From: Mesocentrotus franciscanus
Lineage: Eukaryota; Echinodermata; Echinoidea; Camarodonta; Strongylocentrotidae
Length of the DNA stretch: 64,000 bases
Direction: 5' to 3'
Assembly: GCA_037976565.1 (NCBI GenBank)
Contig: CP137666.1
Span: 58,026,740-58,090,739 of the forward strand
The notes beneath the pieces were generated by a model. It saw only the letters and a program-made list of their open reading frames with translations. It did no database searches and had not been told where the DNA came from. Both the position numbers and the translations under genes were made by a program. Of this stretch, positions 12,046 through 23,968 are shown in pieces; position 1 is the stretch's first letter, and every line of letters begins with the position of its first letter.

Positions 12046-13677
12046 GGGGGAACTGAAGAATGTCTGGGGAATTGAGAGAGGGAAGCAGAAAGACAGAGAA
12101 AGAGTACAAAGGGAGGAAGAAGGAATAGAAAAATGATCATCTTATGTAGATGTGGACGTAGTATCAATGTAGATAGACTATGTACGTTCAATTCTGTTTT
12201 GATCTTAAGAATACCTGGAGGCAATTACACTTGAGTGATATAAGGGAGTATCAAAATGCAACAGGGGAGAACATTCAGAAATATAATCAAATGTTGTGAA
12301 GGTAGAAGTACAATTTAAATATGGTAATGTTATCAAATAGTGTTATCAGCCTATTCAGATAAAGCAGTAGTCTTAACAATTCAAGTCACAGATCAAAACC
12401 TTCCTGAGGTTTAGATTCACTTGATTTATTAACCAATGCTACATCCTACATCACAATGTTTTTGGTCATGGATGAAAACCTTTGAAGACCTTTTCCAAGT
12501 TACTTTTTATAGTTTAGATTTATCTCATTCATTTATGAATACTCGACCCTACATCATGATGGTCAGAGGTAACCCAAGGAGGTCTGAGGGGGTCGATCCT
12601 CAGCCGATGACACTAATGGAATGAGGAGGTTTGACAGTCTACAGGGAACCCAAGATGACTGGATCATGTGCCGGTCGTGGCAGCCATGTTTGCACAAGTG
12701 GCCCTAAAATCTGATTACCTGCTACCCTAAAAATGAAATTATACTGGATCCCCATCTATCCACCACTCCATATTTCCTCCCAAGGGATAGTTGGTCAAAA
12801 TGGTGACACTTTGGGATGAAGTAAGAGGGCAAATATTTCCATAAGAATTTCGCTGTATTTTGTGCAGGCATGCAATGGCTTTCTATTCATATTAGTAGTG
12901 ATAGGTTTTGAATCAAACTTTTATAGACCATTCACACAAATTATGTAGAGATTGTGTAAATTCACTTCAAACCAGCTATTCATCTGTAATCATTGAAGAT
13001 AAGTATATGATTTTAATTTATCATATGCACCTACAATGGTTGAGAATAACTGCATACACAGTTATAGGTAGGTTTAAAAACATAGATTTAAATGCAACAG
13101 GTCAATGGAAGCCAATTGTATATTAAATACTCCTTTGTTGTATGATTGCTATAATGTTGTAACAGGGATCTTGTGGCAAGCAGTTTTGGTAATTATAATG
13201 ATGTCTGTATGAATCGAACTACAATTAATAAAATAGTTAAAATAAATGGGAAAGATGACTAGCCTGCATTATTCATGTATAAGAAGAGACAGCAACGTCA
13301 GTTGAAAATAATGTCAGTCTTAGTCACAATTATAACATGGTGAAGACTATCCAATATCTCTGAGGCAGACAGAATATCATTTAAACCCTTTCATCTTCTG
13401 CCTATTTCCACATACTACTATAGCTGTCTAGCAATACTGTACATGTAGGCTGGCAGCCATGGAAGGCAATATTTGGAACAAGGAGTAAATGTTTGTGCCT
13501 TACACTAATAACAGGAAATTAAAGTTTGTCCACCGTCAAGCAGTCCCAAGAACCCAATGTTTGAGCAGCCGCTGGGATGAGCATTTGATCAGGGAGGGTG
13601 TTGTGAACTCCTTAATGAGATGACAGGAGGGTAGGGGATGGGAGGGGATGCCTGACTGATACAGTGGTCATCTATTA

Positions 13678-13739
13678 AGAGCCAGAAGGGCATTAACTTA
13701 TATTGTTTTACAGGGTACTACTGCCCCTCTGGCTCTCAG
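13678..13739. repeat. Short palindromic hairpin repeat, copy A
   Basis: Arms agagccagaagggca and tgcccctctggctct around an AT-rich loop. Member of an eight-copy family with consensus arm gagccagaagggcattaact. Confidence 0.85.
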
Positions 13740-14720
13740 CTCATGGTATAATGTACCTTAAGTGAGAACATGGAAAATCAATTTGCACTGACATGTAATT
13801 TAATGGGAAAGAGAGGTAGAGATACAGTCCTTTATTGTGTGTTGATAATTACATGCACACGAAACTGAGATGCATTTTGCGTATTGGTTTTGAATTACAG
13901 TATATTTTTTTTAAAGAAGAATTTCCAAAGACTGGCCTTCTGTAAATAAAGTATTTGGATGAATCATTTCTCGATGATAGACCCATGTGTGCATTTCTAT
14001 GTTTGTGTGTACTTCAATCTGGCCGCTGTTTAGAGAGCTTGTTTTAATAATGTCTGAGCATCTCCAGTGCTGATAGATTGTTAGGAGCTCCCGGGGTGAC
14101 TAGCATCCATCAGTCACCAGTGTTCTTCCCTTAAAGGTGGTGTCACTGAATGGTATAGGTTTACAGTTTCCTTTTTTCTTCAGAAATAATCATGTCAAAG
14201 AAAAAATTCTTCATCTCACGTAATATCTCCTGAAGATATGAACTTAATAAAGATATCAGTTTAAATGAAAATAGTTTCCCCATCCTCTTTCATACTCAGA
14301 ATTCAATGGCTTTCAGGAATTAAAATTAAATCATATTTGGCTGTGCTTGCCCATACCTGTCCCAGCAGCCTTACCCTCAAAAACGTCAGGAGTCTCCAAA
14401 GCTATGACTTTCAAAAGGTATTCATAAATATGTTTTTCTGGGTAAACAATATGTATTTTGTATTATCATCAAACTTAATTGAAGTTGTACATATTTGTTG
14501 TTTTGCACAAAACATGTTTAGGAAAACTATGACAAAACGCAAATCAAATTTGCATATTCCAACTTAGCAATTGACATGTAAACATATTCTCTAAAACTAG
14601 AAAACTTTTGCAAATTGCAAAATTTCATAGTTACCCTTTTTGCAGCATAAATTTTTTGCCAACCAGGAGCACTTGCTTAATTCAGCAGAGTTTTTTTTGC
14701 ACATGGAATTTTCTGGGTTT

Positions 14721-14760
14721 CACTGCATTTCACTGCATTTCACTGCATTTCACTGCATTT
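14721..14760 (+). repeat. Tandem cactgcattt, four exact copies
   Basis: The decamer cactgcattt is repeated four times without change. Confidence 0.95.
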
Positions 14761-15090
14761 CATGATAATGTATTGCCTTTCAAATCAACAATGCTACCTT
14801 TAACCAACCATCTAGCTAGGAGCCCGGGCATTGTAGAGTGATCTACCTTACACAGTCAATCCTGAGGGGATTATCAAGACTTGTGCATTTTTGTTCATTC
14901 ACCTCCATGAAGACACTCAACCCATGGATTCATTGAAGGTTTTGTGCTTCTGTCCATGCTCAAACATATGCAGCATGCAGTATTGTTGGGTCTTCCATAG
15001 CCTCTTTCTTTCATCAATCTCCCAAGTGATTTCGTTCTTTATTACCTTCTGTCTGTCTGTGTGTCTGTGTGTCTGCATTGTGTCTGTGCG

Positions 15091-15200
15091 TCTCTCTCTC
15101 TCTCTCCCTCCCTCTCTTTCTCTCTCTCTCTGTCTCCCCCTCTCTCTCTCTTTATCTCTCTCTGTCTCTGTCTATCTGCCTCTCTCTCTGTCTCTCTCTC
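15091..15200 (+). repeat. CT-rich microsatellite tract
   Basis: Mixed ctctct, tgtctc and ccct repeats, preceded by (tgtctg)n at about 15048-15090. Confidence 0.9.
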
Positions 15201-15261
15201 TACAATGCATGTTTGTATGTCTTCTTCTTCCTTCCTTTCTTCCCAATGAAATTTCATGTTT

Positions 15262-15475
15262 TACTGTAAATGTGGTTATATTTGCGGGGCTTTAATTTCG
15301 CAGATTTCGCACTGAAGTCGGTGTCCGCGAATTTTAGAACTCGTGAAAATATAAGCATGACTTCCTATGCGTGCTTTGAACGGGCTGAATTGCGTGCAAT
15401 GCGAATTTAAGAACAAGCGAATATGTTTGAAGGTCGCGAAAAATTAATCATGCGAAAATAACAGCATTTACAGTA
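15262..15475. mobile_element. Non-autonomous TIR element, tactgtaaatg ends, 214 bp
   Basis: The ends tactgtaaatg and catttacagta are exact inverted repeats, and partial complementarity continues inward (gttatatttgcg against gttattttcgca). The outer TA dinucleotides may be the target duplication. The interior is CpG-bearing (ttcgcg, gcgaa words), unlike its surroundings. This end sequence is common in molluscan and echinoderm genomes. Confidence 0.8.
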
Positions 15476-17580
15476 CCTCTCACTCTCAATACTTCTTCTC
15501 TGTCCTTATTTGTTTCCCAATTCTTTCTTTCCTTATTCATCTTACCAACACATTCATAACCTCTGTCTCTCTCCATCTCTCTATTTCCAACTTGTTTTTT
15601 ACTCACTCTAAATCTCAAACAGTTTTCAATTTTAGATTGTACAACTTAAAAGGATAAGCGCACTTTACGATAAACCTTTCAACTTTAGTACTTTTACAAC
15701 TCCTCTGAAACTAGACATAAATGTTTGCGACAGCCCACATAGTGATAATAATGCAACCTTTAGTCACCCTATCTATTCATTGCTTCACTATTCACAATGT
15801 GTGATGACAGATATCCTGCATTTAGACAGACGAAGAGTCCTCTTTCACAACCCTGATCATAGCCATCGATCCTCCTCATCCATTTTTAATCAGAAAATAT
15901 GGCATATTCTCCTCTTTGACTCCTGGTCTCTTTGAGTTTTCTTTTGAAGAAAAGAGGACTTGAGCATCAAACAACAAGGGTTTATTTTCACATGATGAAT
16001 GGTGGGATTTGTAATGATCGATGTATGAAGCATGCCCTGAACAAATAGTCCAGAATATGCATCACAGGAATACTCAATGTCTCTATGTTTTTAACTTATC
16101 AAGCAAAGTTGAAACTAATTGAAACTTTTCATATTTTACGAGCAAATAGTCCAGATTATTAATGAAGTCGTAGGAAAGGGATTACTTACATCTGTCTGCT
16201 AAATGTCTACAATTTAAGTAGCAAATTTAAATCTTGATATTGACCTATACAACATGAATTAAAGATCTCCATAATTGTATGTTTTAACTATTTATCATGA
16301 TTATTATAAATCAAATTCATAGAGGCCTAGAGGGTATATATCAACAAGAACTATTACAATATCAAGTTTTAAAGATTATACAGTTAACAACTAAATTATT
16401 CATACCCTTACCAAGTTTTGTAATTAGTTAAGTATGTGAAAAATTGATTTGTCACGATTCATGTTTCTTCAGAATGTAACATATTAAAGCTTACATCTAA
16501 AAGTACTCAACAAAGGCCCCAATTCAACCAGTCCAGCTTTCATTCAACACAAAAACACATCAAATTTACAAGGGGTATGACAAATTTAGTTGGTAACTGT
16601 AAGCTGTAAGAATTACTGAAGAGAAAATTTCTCTCATAAAATCAGACGAAACATGATCAGGAGGGGGGAGGGGGACATTTACTACATGAAATATTCGCAT
16701 TTCATGATGGATAATCAGTATGAGCACCACCATTACATGAAATGTAAAATTTAAGAATATCATGCTGCTTTACAAGGTAGGGGCAAATTCATATAATATT
16801 ATTAATAATAATAATAATTAATAATAATATCATATTAATAAGGTTTCATAACTTTCAAGGAACACCTTGGAGACTATAATGACATGTTTTGAGTTTAACC
16901 TCTATGCTCCTAGACTCTACATAATTCATGCTCCATATACTATAGTGACTTCTTGGTGTCATTAGTAGGGGGGCGCACAATAAATATCAGGTGGATGATA
17001 TGTAAGAGAACAGGGCCATGGGGTGGGGGAGTATGGAAGGTTATAGGTCCATCGTATTATTGCCTTCTTTTCTCTTTCCCTTTCTTTCTCTCTTCATTCA
17101 TTTTTCTTCATTTTGATGGGGGAACCTCCCACCCCACACTCTTCGCTATACTCCTGGTAACTCATCTGGTAATAACAAACATTACGCAGTGCTCACTCAG
17201 TCAATTAAAGGTTAGAGTAATCAACGCTTGTCCCATACAAAAACATCTTCAACCTTCAGTCTCTCCTGGGATCTATCAAATAGCTCTCCATGGTGAGGGT
17301 GTTAAATTTGCACAAGGTTGGTCCCATCTTCACAAGACACCAACAAAAGACTACACCTTGCTATCAAGGTAACCATTCCTTAATCTCCCCCTCTCTCCCT
17401 ACATCTCTCTTATGCTTTTCTCCATACTTTTTGTTGATACTATAGCAAAACTAATGCAATGTAGGAAACGATGTAATTATCAAAATGTGTTACTTTATAA
17501 TTTGACATAATAACAAATTAACAATGATCATATTAGGAATACTTGAGAGGTCATACATGTTCACTGTACACAAATTCTTA

Positions 17581-17610
17581 CCCCCCCCCCTCTCTCTCTC
17601 TCTCTCTCTC
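17581..17610 (+). repeat. Poly-C followed by (CT)n
   Basis: Ten C residues followed by about ten ct dinucleotides. Confidence 0.95.
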
Positions 17611-18900
17611 AATCTTCCCCTTCTGTTTTTTACCGCACCACTTTTTCTATCCAGTTTCCTGATCTATCTCCCTTAACTTTTTTTTTTACTAATTACTTTA
17701 TGTTTTATTACATCTTATTGTATACAAGTATTTGTTATGAATATGTGTTCAATTAACCCATACAAATTTGTTAAAAATGAATCCATCGATTAAGATCATT
17801 CTGCCTTGCGCCTTTCTATTGTTTCCCTCTAGGCTATAATTATCTGCACACCAGTCCAAGGTTTAATTAAAATCTCTGGAAAGTGATTTTGAGCGGTATG
17901 GCTGTCCCATTACCCTACATTCATGTGATGAATGGGGAAGATCAAAGAACTTTGTAATTGCTCCAGTTCCTCAATGACCTAATTTCTCTTGTAATTACCC
18001 TCTATCCTCAGGTTCTCTTCAAGATGAGTAATATCTCTCACATTTTCTGAAATTTTCAAGAAATATGATGGAAGAAACACAAAGATCTGGCAAAGGGTGT
18101 AATGAGGGAGCATGACAAGCCGATAAATACCCCATATTAGGGCCATAAAAACTGGTTCTAACCCTTCCTTGAGTAGGTGAGAAAGATGAAATCGGAGAAG
18201 CACTCACCCGTGACTTATGGGAATTATGGAGAGTGTCCGATTTGATGGGGATAAACATGGACTGGATCTCGGATTTCACCCCAGCATCATTCATGTGTGT
18301 GCTCGACAATGGGACGATCGGAGATGGGCCCTCACTGCCTACCACCCCCCCCCTCCAGAAATGGGCCGCAATGAATGGCTGCAGCAACAATGGCACACCC
18401 TGAACCAACAAAGGCGTAAAGGATCCCTGCTAATCCTAGCCCCCATCCATGGATTGGGATACCAGCAAACACCTCCCCATCCTGTCTTCTGATAGTGAGG
18501 ATGCGGGAGGATGCAGGGTAGATGTCCTCCCTGGTCTTCTCTTAATCACAACTTCAAACAAATCTCAATGTTAAAATTTAAATGGAATATGATGCCTGTG
18601 TATCTAACTGCTTAGAGTATACTATAGGCTACTGCAAAGATGATCGCACAAGGATTCAAGTTGCTTTTACCACAGTATAACCCCCCCCCCATAACCTAGC
18701 TCCAATTTTGAATTTATACTACCACCTCCCCATCACCCCTTCTACCAGTAACACCCTGAGATGAGTGGAAGTTTTGCAATATTCCTGTGTATCAAGTTTA
18801 ATAGAATAGTGAAGTTTGCAGGGTGGATAAAGATTTGGTTGGAGGATATGAGGGGGTCGTTTGAAGGTTGCTGCACGTCATACTTGAGAGATATACAGCG

Positions 18901-19405
18901 TGTCCACACACAAAACAATTTATCCCGAAACTCTATAACGATACATCGTATAAAGAATCATCGTATAAATTCCAGGGTGTCCACACACAAGAATCGTCGT
19001 ATAAAGAATCATTGTATAAATTCCAGGGTGTCCACACACACGAAAAAGTTATCCCGAAACTCTATAACGAAACATCGATAGGTGCGCAGTTTGCTACTGC
19101 GCAGTGTGTTGTTTTGTTGTTGACGGCGGGCTTCGTGAGGTCATATCTCCTTTCGCGATCCGACGTTAAGCCCCGCCCAGTTAGACTAGTTCCGTCCACA
19201 CACAAAATTTCTGTGATTAAGCGTGATTAGGCGTGATTAGTTATTGAGTTCTAGTTCAAACGATGCCCAAACCTGCGTTTCGTTATACGACGTTTCGTTA
19301 TATGACGTATCGTTAGTAAGCGTCCACACACACAATTTCATCATATAACTATCGCGAAACGGTATAACTAATCACGCCTAATCACGGAAAATGTTGTGTG
19401 TGGAC
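18901..19405. mobile_element. Non-autonomous TIR element with tgtccacacacaa ends, about 505 bp
   Basis: The left end tgtccacacacaaaaca and right end tgttgtgtgtggaca are inverted copies. The left part is tandemly repeated internally: tgtccacacaca recurs near 18979 and 19029, each followed or preceded by cgtataaagaatcat and ataaattccaggg, and ccacacac appears again near 19195 and 19323. CpG words (cgttatacgacg, cgcgatccgacg) stand out from the AT-rich neighbourhood. No clear target duplication and no coding capacity. Confidence 0.7.
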
Positions 19406-20260
19406 AGGAGGATATTATACTAAATGACTCACGTAGCATGGACGATTACGAGAATTAAGAGGACGATGATCATGTAATAGAGAGAAAACTTTTCCATTTT
19501 GTTTTTAAACTTAAGATTAACCAAGGAGCATTACAGACAGCCATTTCACTTTAGTTTCTGCAATTTTTGGTTCTTGTTTGATCAAATGGTCATGAGAGAA
19601 TGAGAGAGATAGATAGATAGACAAACAGAGAGGGAGATAGAAAAGGAGAGAGAGAAAGAAAGACTTGTGTATAAAGACAGAGAGGAACAAATGGAAAGAC
19701 ATAGAGATCTGTAACTATGCATCTATCTAGGGTGCGTTTATCATGTCTTGCCACTCAGAATCAGCGTTTCTATATGTACATATCGAGCCCCACTATACGA
19801 ACGTGATTTTCGGGATGTCGTGTTTATCGACTTTAACACACACACACACAAGTAAAAAACAGAGGACAGGAGTGGAGAGGAATGAAAGGGAGAGAGAGAG
19901 AGAGAGGATAAAAAGGGCAAAGGGACAGAGCAAAACCACAGGGGAGAGAAGCAAAGAAGAGAAGAGAAGAAAGAGATTGCAAAGGGAAAGCAAATGAGAC
20001 AGGAATGGGTGAATTTGGGACATTTATTATCATACACAAACTCCATGCCATAAGGGAGGCTTAGCTAGCCCTGAAAATGTCATACTAATGTTACATAAAA
20101 GCTTGCGGATATTATGGCAGAAGCATCTCTGCTTCTTTAAAAATGACATTAAGAGAAGAATAACAGCTTCACTTCCCATCCCACTAGTATATTCTCTTTC
20201 TCTCTAAACTAAAAAGATGAAGCATCAAGGCTACAGGAAATCATTTTCTTGTCGCTTATG

Positions 20261-20305
20261 CAGGGGTAGATCCAAAATTTGATAAAATGAGAGGGGGGGG
20301 GGCCT
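20261..20305 (+). mobile_element. Possible hAT-like terminal fragment
   Basis: caggggtagatccaaaa resembles the caggggcggatccag end of the element at 48788-49020. It is followed by a G-run of the same type. No partner end was found, so it would be a truncated copy. Confidence 0.3.
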
Positions 20306-21236
20306 GATTTGGAGAAAAAAAACTGATAAGCCAAAGAGCAGGATGGTTATCATATTTTGAAGTGCTAATTTACTCAAAAATCCCTGACAATTAAAAAAAA
20401 AAGGAACAAAATTCAACACCATTCACTGGGCACATACATCAGGAGCTTCCTCCATCTTGCTATCAACAGATCATCAATTTTCAAACATGACCATCCCACT
20501 GATTTAAAATATCTACCTAATAATAAGAATTAACAAATTAATACTCTTTTATTTTTTTTTAAAAATAAATATACTAGTGGATGCTCTTATATGGTTAATA
20601 ATGCAATTTTTTCACTAAAATTTTCTGGCAGCTGGAAAATGCAAGCACTACAAAATCATGTTTAAATGTAAGAACAAAATGTGACAATAAAGATTTTTGA
20701 ATAACGACAGCCCTTTTCCCTTGAAAATCACAATTTGTGAACTGCAGTACATGAATGTTCACTGTGCACATACAAGGTGACTTTCCCATCCTGTTAACCA
20801 GGCCATCACTTCTCAATTAGAGATCACTCAAAGTCAAGTACAGTACCATCCCACTAATTTAAGCAGCTACACCCGCAGGCCATGCTTTATCTGTCTACTC
20901 CGCTTTAGCTGAACTTCACCCGCCAATTTGTTGCCAATTGGCTGTTACAGGGGCGATAATGTCTGTTACGGGTGGAACCAGCTTGCCTGGTTGTGAGGGC
21001 ATGTTTATATTTTGGTTTGCGCGAGGGATCGTTAATTTGGGGAGAGAGAATAAGAATTGTGATTTGTTGTATGATCACGATCGAAAGGAAGCAACCAAAC
21101 TATTTCCCCTGACTTTATTAACTGTAAAAAAACACATGATCATTCTACATAGTGTGGACAATATGGACCCTAACACATAGATATTACAGATGAAGATGAT
21201 TATTAACATGAGGATGATGGTTAAACAATGTTCATG

Positions 21237-21317
21237 ATTTTAATCACTATTTTAATCACTATTTTAATCGCTATTTTAATCGCTATTTTAATCACTATTT
21301 TAATCGCTATTTTAATG
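21237..21317 (+). repeat. 12-bp minisatellite, taatcactattt units
   Basis: Six to seven tandem copies of taatcactattt or taatcgctattt in exact 12-bp register. The open frame on the other strand (IKIVIKIA repeats) is a by-product. Confidence 0.95.
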
Positions 21318-21394
21318 TTTGATATGATGATCATGATGACAGGGATGAATAATAAAATCATGACCAAAAGAAAGAGATTAGCGTAATTGATAAT

Positions 21395-21436
21395 GGTGTT
21401 CATTCACTACACTGTGGTGTTCATTCACTACACTGT
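21395..21436 (+). repeat. 21-bp direct duplication
   Basis: ggtgttcattcactacactgt occurs twice in tandem. Confidence 0.9.
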
Positions 21437-21600
21437 GGCATTCACAGGCTCAAATGTATATGACGAACCTTACTTCAACATGAGACATACTGCTCACTTC
21501 ATATTGATTCATAACAAACAACAATTTTGTGAGAATATCAAACCAAACCAAGAATAAAAAGGAAAATCAATTTCTAAACACATTTCATATCGTCTGCCTG

Positions 21601-21658
21601 GAGCCAGAAGGGCATTAACTCATATAGTTCAACACAGGGTTAACGCCCTTCTGGCTCT
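21601..21658. repeat. Short palindromic hairpin repeat, copy B
   Basis: Arms gagccagaagggcattaact (21601-21620) and ggttaacgcccttctggctc (21638-21657), with about 17 bases of loop. Confidence 0.9.
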
Positions 21659-22124
21659 CAACTGATAACATACAATAGAGTCAAGGCAGTAAACCTGCAT
21701 AAAATTACAGTATTTGAATTCAGATTTATTCAATAGAATTAATCACAAACCACTTGGCATTACGATTAAGTCATGATGTTTGAACACAGCCTTGAATGGG
21801 TATGTCAGACGGACTGCAAGCGGCATTGATAACGATTAGTCGGCTCCACAAAATGGAGTGCTTTGCCTATGGGATAAATACATTGTCATAAGAGTATGGA
21901 GGATAACATTTAGCTGCTGGGAAGCACATCCATCTTCCATGTCATAAGTTTATCTTTTGATCTATCCCTCTCTCTATCACATTCTCTCTTTCTTTTTATG
22001 TCTCTTTTTTCCCTTTCTGTCTCTTTCTCTTCTCTCTTGCTATCTTCTTCTTTATTTTTTCTGAAATGAATCTTATTGACATGCATGTTCACTCTCTCTC
22101 CATCTCTTGCCCTCTCTCTCTCAC

Positions 22125-22128
<4 letters not shown>

Positions 22129-22155
<27 letters not shown>
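22129..22155 (+). repeat. (CT)n microsatellite
   Basis: Uninterrupted ct dinucleotides within a pyrimidine-rich stretch (21960-22230). Confidence 0.95.
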
Positions 22156-22774
22156 ATTCTCTCTCTTTTATCTCTCTCTCTTCTTCTTCTTCTCCTTCCC
22201 TCTATTTCTCACTTTAATTTAATCCCCTCCTTCTCTCTACCGACTCTCCTCTTTTATCAAACTTGTAAAGAAAAAATAATTTCATCTTCAGAATCTCCAC
22301 CACTCTTTGATTCACCTTTCTATTATTAAAGTGATTTTATTTTCATTCCTCATGCGTTTTCAACAGGTTCCATCCCATATTATCATCACCTTGGTATTTA
22401 AAGGGTTAATACATTTTTCTATCCCATCATTCACATCTCTCCCATTCCCTAATTCTTGCCTTACAAATACTCATCTCATAAACAACCCTATTTTCCCTCC
22501 AAACCACACATTTTTTTCTTCTAAATAATTCCCAATCCACTCCATCTCATACTGCATTTCGCCACCGCTAAATGCTCGGCTGCCTGATGGATTGTATGAT
22601 CGCTGTGCCATAATTTTAGGCTCATTCGAGTTCTTACGCTTTCGAGGCGTGGGGCCCCCATTTGTAAAGAGAGGTAGCTAGAAAGTACATTATTCATTAT
22701 CATCCTTTCGATGCAAAGGAACTGTGTAGCATATGTATTTAGCCTTGGGGATGCAAAAATATATATCCATCTGC

Positions 22775-22836
22775 TGAGAGTCAGAAGGACATTAAGTTAC
22801 ATAGTTTTACACAGAGTTGAGGCCCTTCTAGCTCTC
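22775..22836. repeat. Short palindromic hairpin repeat, copy C
   Basis: Arms gagagtcagaaggacattaa and gttgaggcccttctagctctc. The two arms have decayed independently, with different substitutions on each side. Confidence 0.8.
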
Positions 22837-23126
22837 AATGGATAATTCCTAGACTCATCAATCTCTCACTCTCCTTTTTATATTTCTTCCTTCATCCTCT
22901 TTGCAATATACTTTTAACTTGGGTATTCTAATCAGACTGGATATCAACAGTGTTTGCTTCCAAAATTCATCACAAATTTGGTCTACAAATGAATGCAAAT
23001 GAAGACGTTCATACCATGCTACCCATGATGTCAATATTAATTAGTCTGTAATTGTTTTTTACATATAATTTACCACTGCTTTATACCTCTGATAATCCTA
23101 CAAACATGCAGATTACCTCTTAAAAA

Positions 23127-23180
23127 ACAGAAGGGCATTAACTCTGTATAAAATTATACAAAATACAGCCCTTCTGGCTC
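23127..23180. repeat. Short palindromic hairpin repeat, copy D
   Basis: Arms acagaagggc and gcccttctggctc, with a central tgtataaaattataca that is itself an inverted repeat. Confidence 0.75.
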
Positions 23181-23895
23181 CCTGTATTTCCTAACAATTC
23201 ATCTTCATCATATAATCATTGGTGATATATTGCTTATTCCAACACAGCTCAATCATCCCACATACAAATTGAATTAGTAACTGCACAACTAGAAAATTAT
23301 GCTGATTAGGACAGTGCGCATCAATTAACTCCCTCTGTATCAAATAATATTCTGATTTACCAGGAACGGCAGCCCTTTCAGAGGCTTACTGAAATTTTGT
23401 GTTGGTATAATCTATTTCATATCTCTCTCTCTCTCTCTCCTCTGTTTCTACTTTTCTCACTCTCTTCTTCTCTCTTTCCTTCTCATCTTCTCCTTAATCT
23501 CATCTATACTCTCAGCATCTCCTACTCTCATTTGCAAATACTTGTTTTTCACCATAGGATTACGTGTGCTAATAAGGTACAATTCAAAGTTGTACATGTA
23601 TAGTAGAGCAAAGGTATTAGGTAAACAGATACATGATACAACCACAGAATATTTATGTCAATTGTAATGATTGAAATGCACACTCGGTATTAGAAAGCTC
23701 TAGATGTTCTTACAACAAATCAATATCGCATTGATAGTGTACATATATTCAGTCTAACTGCCATACCCAAACAGACAGATGCACATCTATGTAAGGCTTT
23801 TCATTGGATAATAATCATATCTGTATAAAGAAGTTTGTGCTTCAAGGAATTTCTTAGAATGAGGGTCAGTTATGCCAAGGAATACTGATTTATAA

Positions 23896-23968
23896 TCTGC
23901 TGTGAGCCAGAAGGGCATTAACTCATGTAATTTTATAAAGAGTTAATGACCTTCTGGCTCTCAGCAGA
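23896..23968. repeat. Short palindromic hairpin repeat, copy E (best preserved)
   Basis: Arms of 29 bp: 23896-23924 begins tctgctgtgagccagaaggg and 23940-23968 ends cttctggctctcagcaga. They match at 27 of 29 positions around a 15-base AT-rich loop. Confidence 0.93.

Noticed and set aside
10410..12224. Ser/Leu-rich open frames on the minus strand, and similar ones at 15042-15295, 48172-48627 and 49641-49898
   Set aside because: They are translations of GA/CT microsatellites.
18208..18411. GC-richer open frame on the minus strand with a gtgagt donor
   Set aside because: It has no resemblance to CELSR or any family I recognise and sits between CELSR exons whose phases already join without it.
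21601..23968. CRISPR-like array of palindromic repeats
   Set aside because: The spacing is irregular, the copies are eukaryotic intronic hairpins with diverged arms, and no cas genes or uniform spacers exist.
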